DNA from: Chara braunii
Taxonomy: Eukaryota > Streptophyta > Charophyceae > Charales > Characeae
Length of the DNA stretch: 35,774 nucleotides
NCBI GenBank assembly: GCA_003427395.1
Contig: BFEA01000187.1
Coordinates: 85,601 to 121,374 of the forward strand
Direction of reading: 5' to 3'
Within the stretch, counting starts at the first letter, position 1. The number at the start of each line of letters is the position of its first letter. The position numbers were made by a program, and so were the translations under genes. Shown here piece after piece: positions 20,955 to 30,330 of this stretch. Under the pieces are notes generated by a model, which was not told the DNA's origin, did not search any database, and saw only the letters and a list, made by a program, of their open reading frames with translations.

Positions 20955-21016
20955 TGTGCAGGGGCCATGCTAATCTTCTTTGTATCGTTCCAATTTTAAC
21001 GGATGTCCCGAAGGAC
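20954..21016 (-). ncRNA. U6 snRNA fragment (5' part), truncated copy
   Basis: Read on the minus strand from 21016, the sequence starts GTCCTTCGGGACATCCG, continues TTAAAATTGGAACGATAC, then AAGAAGATTAGCATGG and CCCCTGCACAC. These are the 5' stem-loop, the region around the ACAGAGA box and the start of the central domain of U6 snRNA, the catalytic spliceosomal RNA. Differences from the usual sequence include ACAAAGA in place of ACAGAGA, in the box that contacts the 5' splice site, and a loss of about nine bases after CCCCTGC. The 3' half is absent, replaced by the 87-bp tandem repeat. Upstream (21030-21036) there is an ATATAG-like word, but it is too close to the start for a plant U6 TATA box. 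This is most likely a non-functional retrocopy. Confidence 0.85.
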
Positions 21017-21040
21017 TGGGACACAGGTCTATATTCCCAC

Positions 21041-21065
21041 AGTTCAGTGGTGTAGCCACTGAACT
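21041..21065. repeat. Perfect 10-bp inverted repeat overlapping an A-box-like sequence
   Basis: AGTTCAGTGG (21041-21050) and CCACTGAACT (21056-21065) pair perfectly around a five-base loop, TGTAG. On the minus strand the right arm reads TAGTTCAGTGGCTACACC, which matches a pol III A box. It lies directly upstream of the U6-like segment on the same strand. Confidence 0.8.
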
Positions 21066-21975
21066 ATGTTCCTGAGTTACGGCCGGACCTGGCGCCCCTG
21101 CCTGACCACGTTCCCGATGAAAGAAAAGGAAAAGAAAAAAGAAAAAAAGAAAAAAAAATATGAGTAATAATAATAATAAAAAAAATAAGGATAATAATTA
21201 AAAAAACAAAAAAAACGGATTGGGGGGGGGGGGACCCGTCGGAACCCAGCCTTGGTCCCACCTGTTGGGCCCGCGGTCGGATCCACCCCCAGCAAAACCA
21301 AAGGGGATAGTCCCACTGGACCCTTAACCCCTCGGATTGCTCCGAAGTGCACTCCTCTGCTCCTTATGTTCGTTACTGGCCTCACTCCCAGGATCCGCCT
21401 GGTGAAAATCCAATACTGTAACCTATAGGGCTAAGCCCAAGCCTAGACAGGCTGTGCGCTTCCCTGCATGTGAATGGTATGGTCCGCCAGCCTGGGCCTG
21501 CGGCAGCAGCGTTCAGGCTGCCGCTTGACTTCCCCTCCAATCCCAAGGCCTCGTGCGTGCGCACACGCCGTCAGGGACCGGACCTTGCTCGCTACGTCAC
21601 GCTTGTAGCCCCCATAATGCGGCGGGGAGGCCACCGCCCCCGTTCTATTCCCTCTCGCATGCTCCAACCGGCGCCCAAAGGTAATACTACTGCCTAATGG
21701 TGTCTCCCGTATGAACGCAGTTGTACCCTAGTCACTTTAAATTAAAGAAAAAAATTTCCTGGTTTTAATCAAAGCCAAAAAAAATCCTGCCGACGAAACG
21801 CCGACTCTATGGCATCAAGAAATCATAAAAAGCATCACGCGCGCCTCAAAGTTGCGCGTCCACACACACTTTGTTCCTAGTCAACTATTTAGTTAACGTG
21901 AACAAAAACACAACCGCAACTCCGCATGGCATACTCAACTTCTGAACAAACCTTACTTCCCTTGCAAAAACCAGG
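21066..21975. other. Purine-rich tract followed by unassigned sequence
   Basis: 21119-21216 is nearly all A and G with AAT repeats, followed by a 12-base G run (21222-21233). The rest to 21975 has no protein-like frame. T-rich and A-rich words at 21740-21787 contain a nine-base AAAAAATCC (21779-21787) that also occurs at 13145-13153. Confidence 0.45.
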
Positions 21976-22001
21976 GCGGATACCCTTGTAAAGGTATCCG
22001 C
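21976..22001. repeat. Perfect 9-bp hairpin just upstream of ORF2
   Basis: GCGGATACC (21976-21984) pairs perfectly with GGTATCCGC (21993-22001) around an eight-base loop. It lies about 40 bases before the first endonuclease-like residues. Confidence 0.8.
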
Positions 22002-22043
22002 GCCGACAACGGGCCACCCAATCAGCGGATTTAGACCTAAGGT

Positions 22044-25000
22044 CACTTGATGTTAATGGGCTGGCTACTGCAGATGCAATTAAACGAAGGACAATCACAG
22101 AACAACTAAAAAAGGTAGGAGGAAGATCGTGGTCGGATGTGATTTGTATTCAGGAAACCCACCTAATGAATTCCCCCATTCACAACAGGGCTCATAATCT
22201 GGTCTGGCCGCATCAAAAGTACCAAGCATATGCGACGCGCAATGGTTCAGTAGGGGTTGCCATCTGGATACCGCCAGATTCGAGGGCAGATGTCATTCAT
22301 TGGGAGGCGGACCAAGAAAACGAAAGATGGATCTCTGCATTATTAATGTTGGAAGTAAAAATAGTGTGCATTCTAAATGTGTATGCTCCTAACGATTTAC
22401 AGGAAAGGAAAAAGAACTTCGCAATCATATCCCAAATGAGATCCCTATCATAATGACATAAGATTTTAACGCAGCCCCAGATAGATGGTTAGACAGATGG
22501 GAGATCCCCTCGTCATGTCCTGCTTATATGGAGGACGACGAAATGATCATTCAACAGTTATGTGAAGCCGAAAATCTATATGATACGTATAACAGGGGTT
22601 TTTCCCAAGAACGTATTTTTACATGCATCAGAAATCCGGATTCTCCCCACCAGTCCAGATCTAGAATAGACTTGATACTTATGTCAGAAGACCTGGATCA
22701 TGCATTGGTAGGAGCTAACATTTTCCCTCAAAGACCATGGTCGGGAGTCGATCACAAGATGTATGTCATTCTACTGACCTTTAGGAAAAAGTCGGACCGT
22801 GGGAAGAGTTTTTATAAGCTTAATTCATCCCTCCTGAAAATGACAAGCTTTAGAAACTATATAAAAGAGGTATGAGAGTTTTGACACACCACGAAGGACA
22901 AACACGAGTCATATATATCATGGTTTAATAATGAACTTTATTTCCTAGCCAAAAAAACTAATGAATTCTCGAAATTAATCGCTAAACAAAAGCATGATCA
23001 GGAAATGGAAATTCAAAAGAAAATATTGTCTTATGAACAACAGGAAAACCTCACATCACTTCCTCATTTGGAGGATATTCAGGATCTCAGGAGACAATTC
23101 AAGTTACTCACCATCGCACAAGAACGTTGGAAAAGCTACCTTGTTAGGAGCAAATTATCAAAACACCAGTCAGAAGGGTAGATGGACTCCTCTTTCTTTT
23201 CATTAGCACATGCCAGAGTCAGAAGGACAAACATAGAAACTTTAATAGATTCAGCTATGTCACCTCATCTGGAGCCGGTCTCGTCGACAAGTAGCCTAAA
23301 GGAAGCCTATGACTTCTTTAAGAAGCTTTACACATCTACAGTGGATCCCGGAGCAGTTTCTCAAGAAACTCAATAATTTTTTCAACCACTAACAAAAAAA
23401 TTATCGCCGGAGCAAAAAGAGAAAATGGAAGAGTCAATTACCAAGGATGAAATTTGGACGGCTCTCCTGCAGATGGAGGAAGATAAAACCCCTGGGTGGA
23501 TGGTCTCCCAAAGGAATTTTGAGAAGTCATGTGGGACTCAATGTCAGAAGATCTGATGGAATACTATTATCAGATTCAGATAGCCAGTACTATGGGGGAA
23601 ATTGTTGGTCAAGGGCTCCTAACATTACTATAAAAAAAAGGAGAAAAAAACAACATAAGGAATTATAGGTCAATCACTTTGTTGATAGTGGTTTATAAAA
23701 TGTTAGCAAAAGTAATTGCTGATAGGTTTATTCCAATAATGACAGACATTATTCATCCCTTCCAAACATGTTTTCTTTATGGGAGAAATATACAGGACAA
23801 TATGTTGCTAGTCAATGAGATGATCAAGCTATTCAGGCAAAATAAATAAAATATAGCTTTCATCTTCATAGATTTTGAAAAAATATACGATCATGTCGAT
23901 TGGCGTTTCCTGGACGCTTGCCTAGCTAAGCTAGAATTTGGGTCAACAATAAGAAGGTGGGTGCAATTACTTCACCTTAACGCCACAATGAGAATTCAGG
24001 TTAATGACCTACTGTCTCCCGAGATTCCTCTTCAAAGGTCAGTCAGACAAGGGGATCCGTGACTCCATTCCTATTTGTTATCATTATGGAGGATCTAAGG
24101 GGTCAACCTGAGAGCAAACGACAATCTTCAACGCCTTCGGATCACTAACATCCCAGAGGAAGCAATTCTTATCTATTCGATGTTCGCGGATGATTTAACT
24201 ATCATGATGGAGGCCTCTATGACTAATATGGAGGAAGTCAATACTTTAATGGAAAAATTTTCGACCCTCTCGGATATGGTAGTAAATTAGGGTAACAAAA
24301 CGCAAGGATGGTGGATACATTCTCAAGGGGATAGACCACCTGAACTCCCTAGGATCAAGTGGTTGCCCCTGGAGGCTCATATTAGGATGCTAGGGGTAAT
24401 ACTGACTGCTAAAGGGAAACCTAACTCAAACGGTTTATGGATTTTGTCTCCTGCATTAGAAAAAATGAAGTTGTGTAGGAATAAACACACATCGATATTT
24501 GGTAGGGCATTAATAATCAACAATGTGGTGCTAGCCTCAATTTGGTACAAAGCTATATTGTGGTCAAATGAGTTACAGAGACAAGTGTCAGCTTTCTGTG
24601 GCAATGGGATCAAGAATCATCACACGCGATCCCAAGAGTGGCATGACAGGCATTAATTCAACCTAAAGACAAAGGAGGTCTGGGACTTATTGACCAAAAA
24701 TCCAATGCAAGGCTTTAGCATTACAAGTATTGAAACGTTTAATTCTGGCCACGGATCTGTCATGGCAAGATATGACGTTAGAACAGATTCGAAGATTGAC
24801 ACCTCAAACAATTAAGGAGGTTCACCCTCTGACTTGGGTGGAAGATAGGTTTTCGTCCATCCCTCGAGCCCAGATACAGTCGATGGAACCAGGGGCATGA
24901 GGGGAAGCAAGTAAATACCTAAGTTTCGACGGTTTCTGGTCGAACCATCTAAGATACTAGCGAAAATAGCCCTTACCTAACAAGCCAATACCGACAAGGT

Positions 25001-26443
25001 TCGAGAAAATCCTAAGACAACCCTTGTTTGGCAATCGGTGGATCACAGACCAGAACGGAAGGGTATTTATTAGTTCAGATTCTCCATGGTCCACATCGGT
25101 GAAGAATGAAGTAATTAGAATCAAGGATCTATGGGATACTGAGCAAAAAAAATGGAAATTTGTGAAAAAGTTCGGAAAAAAGATTAAGCACGCACATAAA
25201 CTTTTAAACAAGTTGGATGAAATCCTCTCAACCATACCCCTATCCTGGATAGTTTTCTTGAAAAAGGGCTCTGTTTTTCGGGTAGGGGATTGGGTGGGGG
25301 TGAATCATCAGGATAACTCTAAGACAATAGGGCAAATATTGGATGTACATGAGGATGATGCCCTTGTCAACCTATTCAAAATTCACAGGGACAATAGGAT
25401 TGCTAAAAAGGATCAGGGCAGGGTGAATTTTGTCTCCTTTGAGGAAATATATAGAGTGAGAGTATTGTATGTCACAACGACCAAAGAATGGTTAGTGTAC
25501 CTTCCTCAGCCCTATCCCAGACCTCCCCCTGGATCCTGCGGACTGGTTATGGCGCTCAAATAGGAGATGCAAACCTATGAGGTTGCAATCCCTATCAGTT
25601 AAAGCAACATATAGACTAATGCGCCCCATAGTTAACATCCCAGAAATGGTTCAAAACAGATGGCAAAGACACCTGAACATCTACGAAAACGAGCTTAAAC
25701 CAATCAGGTGGTGTCAGGGACTTAGAGAACGGTCTGCCAAGTATGCATCCTTACAAGCACATTTGTCTACCAACGAAGGACTAGTTAATAGATCACTCCA
25801 CGTTAGAACAGAAGGGAGTGGCATTGTCGTGGTGTAACTCTTGTGCACGGGCCTTTCCTAAAAGAAAAATCAGGGAAACAATTGAACACATATTTTTACA
25901 ATGTTCGGACACTGTCTTGTTATGGCGTCGATGGGAGTGTGTGTGGCGGAGATTTACAAGTTTGGATTGACCCTAGGAATGGAGGGAAATATTATTAGGA
26001 TACCAAAACCCTCAACTAATAGAATTATCTGAGTTCCAAAGAACCTCTGTCACCTTGGGAGGAAAGCGATATTATGGGCTCTATGAAACAAACATTGTAT
26101 TAACGAAATAGAAGAGGTGAAGATTGAAAGTGAAGAGTTGACAGAAATAATACAAAACTTTGTCCAAACGGAACTGAGAAGCCAATGGGAGAAGATGAGA
26201 ACAAAGCTCAAGGAATTTAAACAAAAAAAAGACATAAAACAAGGAATACTAAAGTTTCAACAGGAATGGCTAGGGGCTGCAGCAGGAGAGAAATTGGGGG
26301 AAATAATATGGTCAGCGAAGGAAGAGGACCAGGGGAGGATGAAACGGGATTACCAGATCAACTTTCATAATTGGCTTGACATTCAGCCAGGGGCTTTCTT
26401 AAGAGCACCTGAATTGTTTGCTGATCTCTTTCCTCCCTCTTAA
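22044..26443 (+). pseudogene. LINE ORF2: APE-type endonuclease and reverse transcriptase, decayed
   Basis: Domains appear in the order of L1-type ORF2. The endonuclease begins with SLDVNGLAT (22045) and includes DVICIQETHL (22136-22165, catalytic Glu), DFNAAPDRW (about 22464), RSRIDLILMS and GVDHKMY (the SDH motif, with Ser changed to Val). The reverse transcriptase includes VDGLPKEF (about 23494), NYRSITLL (23661), FIDFEKIYDHVDW (about 23862-23900), RSVRQGDP (24036-24059) and the catalytic FADD at 24183-24194. A Cys-Cys-His-Cys motif (codons 25833, 25842, 25887, 25902) with ETIEHIFLQC follows, then AILWAL with a stop where Trp is expected, and a coiled, charged tail to TAA at 26441. The enzyme nicks target DNA and reverse-transcribes the element RNA at the nick. 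Frameshifts (near 22437, 23490 and 24060) and many stops make the copy dead. Family call is firm. Confidence 0.92.
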
Positions 26444-27150
26444 TTAGCTCTGGTGGATCTTGAGTGGTTTGGAGGGGGGAGGACAGAACATAGGATTAGG
26501 CAGAATGAAAGAGACTCCGTACGACGTACGGGGGGGTTATCATACGGTCGTACGTACAACCCCGTACGAAAAAAAAAAAAAAAAAAAAAAAAGTTTTTTT
26601 TTTTTTATCTCAAATTTGGTAACGAATTTCAATATGACCCTGAGGCAAAAGTGTTTCAGTTTATTTTTTGCATCTCATTTTTTTTTTCAGATTTTTTTGA
26701 TTTTTTTTTTTTTTGCTTTTTTTCCGTACGTATAGCCCGTACAACCACATGAGCCCGTACGTACACACGGACGGCCCGTATTCGTACAGGGGTCTACACA
26801 GGGGGAGGCTAGGTTCAGTTTTTTTCATCAGGCGGTCAGAATTCTGACTGAAGAGGCTCTTGCACCTTGTGTGTGATTATTTTTTAGTATTTGTAGTAAT
26901 GGTTTCAGATTGGAAGGATCTGTTGGAAAGGTGATAGAGAGGAAGGAATCGTTTTCTTTTGGAATAAAAGACAATAGTAAGGGGACGCTGGACCCGGTTT
27001 CCAGCATAGGGACCACTGAAATTTTTTCCTCTATCCTAATGTAAACTTTCATGATGTAAGGGATGGTGTTCCCGGTTTCCAGCAGGTGTAGCTCCCCACC
27101 AATAGATGGAGCTAAAAAAAAAATTAAAAAAAAAAATAAATAAATAAAAA
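26444..27150 (+). mobile_element. LINE 3' UTR and A-rich end, with an inserted repeat
   Basis: After the ORF2 stop, sequence without coding signal runs to GGAGCT followed by A-rich AAAAATT and AAATAAATAAAT words at 27114-27151, which fits the poly(A) end of the same element. Two GGTTTCCAGCA words (26998 and 27080) recur in the UTR. The segment about 26517-26785 looks like a later insertion (described separately). Confidence 0.55.
26517..26785 (+). repeat. AT-rich repeat, copy A, with GTACG-rich ends
   Basis: The core (about 26570-26722) is poly(A), poly(T), then AATTTGGTAACGAATTTC, then ATGACCCTGAGGCAAAAG, then TTCAGTTTATTTTTT and further T runs. Both ends carry multiple CGTACG/CCCGTAC words: at least four on the left (26517-26570) and at least four on the right (26725-26785). 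The core recurs inverted at 28464-28630 (copy B). Confidence 0.75.
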
Positions 27151-27151
27151 A

Positions 27152-28030
27152 ATGGCACCACTGTCCTCTCCCTCCACATTCATGGACTGCAGCGTCCTCT
27201 TCCACCGTGCGCGAATGGCCGCTCCCATCCTCCCCTCGCTCCTCTGCAATTGACACTGGAAGAGGATGGCGTTCACGGCCGCTGCCACCGCCGTCCTCTC
27301 CGCCTTGCTCAGTGTGTCACGGCCCGCCTCCCCGTTCATGGCCATCACCGGAACTGGTACTGTCGACGTGGGCATCACGAAGTGCAGAAGACTCCGCACA
27401 ACAACGATGCTGCGAATGACGACCGGAGTGCACAGCGTACACGTTGATGACGAAGGTGCGTCTGCGAAGACGACAACGATGGTGATCGTGTGACGGCGTG
27501 TCTGCTGCTTCGGACGCGTACATGTACGTTCGCCGTGCCCGCCGACACGGAGCTGCCACCCCGTACCGAAACGTTTCCGTCGAGGAACATTGCTGCCGTC
27601 AGCCGCAAGGGACGCCCACACCGCCGTCAGTCGCTTGCGGAAATTCGAATTTCAAATTTTGAACCCGGACTGCGCGCCTTTTTCGTGCCATTTTTTTTTT
27701 CCGCCGCCAACTTTCGAATTTGCGACGCCTGCCCGAGCTGGACCAACAACGTCGGCACGAACACACCTTGCTGGACCAACCTCCTCCCGCCCCCCGCGTC
27801 CACTTGTCGATATATGAAGCTGGCCGTGAAAGGCCCCGAGGAATCGTCCTCGGGGAACAATTCTGAGGATGAGCGGAACGACGGTGCGAATTTCCTCGGG
27901 CCCCGAGGACGGCCCGAGGAGTGCAGAACGAGCCCCATAGGCCCCTAGTGCTGTTGTCCGTGCATCCCCGCAATAGACAATGAAACATTGGTACATCCCT
28001 CCACACGCGGTGCAAGCACTGCTGCATTGC
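27152..28030. other. GC-rich unassigned sequence with hairpins
   Basis: CpG-rich with long overlapping open frames on both strands, none of which I recognise. A minus-strand stretch near 27160-27370 (LSKAERTAVAAAVNAILFQC) reads somewhat like protein, but I cannot place it. Near 27835-27909 the word CCCCGAGGA and its complement recur as two hairpins. Confidence 0.35.
27835..27909. repeat. Two hairpins built from one word
   Basis: CCCCGAGGA (27835-27843) pairs perfectly with TCCTCGGGG (27848-27856) over a four-base loop, ATCG. About 40 bases on, CCTCGGG (27895-27901) pairs with CCCGAGG (27903-27909), followed by another CCCGAGGA-like copy. Confidence 0.8.
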
Positions 28031-28035
28031 AGAAA

Positions 28036-28135
28036 TGTACTGGTGGCCCATCAGTTGTCCGAAGCTAAGTTGGGCTCTTACATGTGTAGGCTGTGAGAGC
28101 ATGACCCTCAATATGCCTGGGCGCTAATAGAGGCT
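28036..28135 (+). ncRNA. Possible 5S-rRNA-derived fragment
   Basis: CCCATCAG (28047-28054), TCCGAAG (28058-28064) and CTAAG followed by TTGGGC (28065-28075) match, in order, the eukaryotic 5S rRNA segment CCCATCAG-AAC-TCCGAAG-TTAAGC ending in TTGGGC, with a small deletion before TTGGGC. Downstream TGTAGG and ATGACC are weakly like the rest of the 5S internal promoter. Beyond that the match is poor. It may be a 5S pseudogene, the head of a 5S-derived SINE, or a chance resemblance. Confidence 0.35.
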
Positions 28136-28314
28136 CTGCAGCCTTTGGAAGGCAGCTTCCTACAAATAGGCTGGTCTGAAACGGCTAGAGCCCAACTTTG
28201 GTGTCCATTTTTTTTATTTATTTTTTTCAATTTTCCATCTCATACCGTCAGGATTCAAATTTATGCAAAAAAAAAAAAAAAAGGATTCAAACTTATGACG
28301 TTTTTTTTTTTTTT

Positions 28315-28340
28315 TTAGCATGGCCCCTAAGCAAGGATGA
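28315..28340 (+). ncRNA. U6 snRNA fragment (central part)
   Basis: TTAGCATGGCCCCT, then AA in place of GC, then GCAAGGATGA matches 24 of 26 positions of the central domain of U6 snRNA. It is preceded by poly(T) and followed by an A/G-rich tract, so nothing else of the U6 gene is present. It is a short relic, not a gene. Confidence 0.65.
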
Positions 28341-28385
28341 AAGAAAAGAAAAAAAACCTCCTAATGAGGATAAAGACTTACCTAG

Positions 28386-28650
28386 CTAGGCTACCAGCCG
28401 CGTCGCCCGGGTCACCTTGTTTTGCCCGGGTAGCCTGGCCGTTCAGGGACCAAAGGTGGTCCCAGCAAAACAAAAAAAAATAAAATCTAAAAAATCTGAA
28501 AAAAATATTATGTTATACAGAAAAATAAACTGAACAACTTTTGTCTCAGGGTCACATTTAAAATCCTTACCAAATTAAAAATTAAAATTGAAGTTATTAT
28601 TATTTTAATATTTTTCTTTTATTTATTTTTTTGACTCGGCCGGGCAAGTA
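28386..28650 (-). repeat. AT-rich repeat, copy B (inverted), with CCCGGG-rich ends
   Basis: Read on the minus strand, the core (28630-28464) has AATTTGGTAAGGATTTT, then GTGACCCTGAGACAAAAG, then TTCAGTTTATTTTT and T-rich sequence, in the same order as copy A. Its ends instead carry GCCCGGGT, GCCCGGGTAGCC and GGCCGGGC words. A 7-bp hairpin, GGGACCA/TGGTCCC (28446-28463), lies at one edge of the core. Confidence 0.72.
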
Positions 28651-28791
28651 GCCACTCTGGCAGTGTCGTCACCTAGCGACCATAATCCCCCTTTATCGAC
28701 ACTTTGTTTTTCTTTTTTGTACGAAAAATCATGTGGGGCGGATCTTCATCATTCCAAGGATGCGAGTCCATGCACGATGAAGGTCTTTCCC

Positions 28792-30330
28792 TTTTTTTTT
28801 TTTTTTTTTTTTTTTTTGGGAAAAAGTGAGAACTCCATCAAAGATCAATCATGAGGCCGGGAATCCTCACAAACAACCCGGTTCGACTCAGACAGGACTG
28901 CTGGGACCTCCCAGCACCATGTTCCGTGAGCGTTCAGCTCAACAACTCTTGTAAACAAAACATACCAAAAGCAGCGCTACCTTAACACAGGCAATATCTT
29001 TTTGTTTCTTTGGCTCTTTTCCTTAATAAAACCTACCAAACCCTACTCTATCCGACATGCAACCACTGTGGGCATTCGCCTGACGACACAGTTTAAAACC
29101 CTTCACCCAGATCCTAACTACTACTATTGATGACCTAATTACTATCTAACTACTATCCAACAAACAAAGCGAATCTAACCCTACTGGTAGCCACCCACTC
29201 TTCAACCCTCAAGCTACCTACACGGCGGTTGGAACCTAACGGGGTTCCTCTGGGTCCTAGGCACTCTCGAACCCCCATCTCTTCTGCCTCCTACTGTGGA
29301 TTGAACCGAGTGCCCTGGTATGTCTAGCTCACTAACCATTCTACAAACTGCAAACCCTCCCCCCCTCTCACTGTCACTAACTTACCACCATGAGCCCAAG
29401 TCTCCTGAAACCAGACGAGACCAGTTGCCCTGCCATTACTCCTCATAAACTTCCTTCTCCAATCCGCCGAAATGATTCTTCTAACCAAGGCTTTGAATGT
29501 GGACTTAATCTCCTGGTCTGGCATGATTCGACTTTCAAATTGGGACCTGTTCCTCTCCTTCCAAATTACCCAGAACCCTACCGCACGGATTACCTGGGCT
29601 ACGTAACCCCATCCCTTCGACAAGGGAAGGGTCTCTGGGACCCCTCCCAGTAACACCCAATCCCTGTCCTATTTCAACTCCTCTCCGGTCCACTCCTCCC
29701 ATTGTCTAGCCCACCATACCCAAATCCGTCTTGAGGCTGGGAAGTCCCACCAAAGATGTGTTGTTGACTCGAAACCCCACAGACATCTTTTACACTGCGT
29801 GTCCACCTGCAAACCCCGGCTTAGCTGTGACACTGCTGAAGGGGTCGCCAACAGAGAAGCCAGCCATAGCAGTGCAGCAGCTCTAGGATATGGAGCCTCC
29901 GCCAACTGTTCCCAAGATCTTTGTGGGGCTTCGCTAATTTCCTCCGTATGCTCCAAGTGGATTCGACTCCATCTTTCTGTTGCCACCAAGGGGGTTCTGG
30001 TTGGAGCCTGGACGTTGTAGGCTAACTGGAGTGAGAACTCGTCCAACAGAGCAGTCTCCCCGTGAGCGCCTCTCCCTCTCCACCCCCATTGATTGGGATC
30101 TGCTTTAAGCCTTGATATTTGTATCCCTTGATTCCACAACGTCACCTTCTAGTTTCCTTCCTCATCCACCACCTCCCTCACCCTTATTTCCTTCACTGCC
30201 CCCCGTGGGAACTGAGTGAATTCGTCTTCGTCTTTGCAGACCCCCAGGGTCCCATCCCAGCCCTCGTGTCTCCACTGCTGGAATCTGACCCCTCCCTCTG
30301 TCGGCGATTCCTCAGCCAACATCCGCCTTC
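28792..30330 (-). mobile_element. 5'-truncated LINE on the minus strand with poly(A) end
   Basis: Coding similarity runs from about 30330 down to a stop at 29324. About 500 bases of untranslated sequence follow, ending in a 26-base poly(A), seen as T at 28792-28817. The end before the poly(A) is GTTCTCACTTTTTCCC. The start is abrupt, as expected of a 5'-truncated copy. It differs from the plus-strand LINE in sequence, so it is a separate family or subfamily. No target-site duplication was found. Confidence 0.7.
29324..30330 (-). pseudogene. LINE ORF2 C-terminal region with Cys/His motif
   Basis: One minus-strand frame reads from near 30330 with FQQWRHEGWDGTLGV, through KDEDEFTQFPRGAVKE, then a TAG just before 30145, and on through 30145-29669 (TAG at 29669-29671) to 29324. 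The block CKRCLWGFESTTHLWWDF (about 29740-29795) is the Cys-Cys-His motif found after plant LINE reverse transcriptases; the last Cys is replaced by Phe. The following WVIWKERNRSQFE is a hallmark of the same region. Both stops are TAG and no frameshift is needed. The reverse transcriptase core itself is missing because the copy is truncated. The role of the motif in the family is thought to be RNA or DNA contact during integration. Confidence 0.82.

Noticed and set aside
21018-21036. Functional U6 promoter for the U6 fragment
   Set aside because: The ATATAG word is too close to the U6 start, and no plant upstream element was seen; the RNA is also truncated.
28880-28900. B-box-like CCCGGTTCGACTC on the plus strand
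   Set aside because: It sits within the 3' UTR of the minus-strand LINE and has no A box.
29286-29340. tRNA-like A and B boxes on the minus strand (GGTTAGTGAGCTAG and CGGTTCAATCC)
   Set aside because: The A-box part overlaps the end of the LINE coding frame and the whole lies inside the LINE 3' end; a chance match is more likely than a separate tRNA or SINE.
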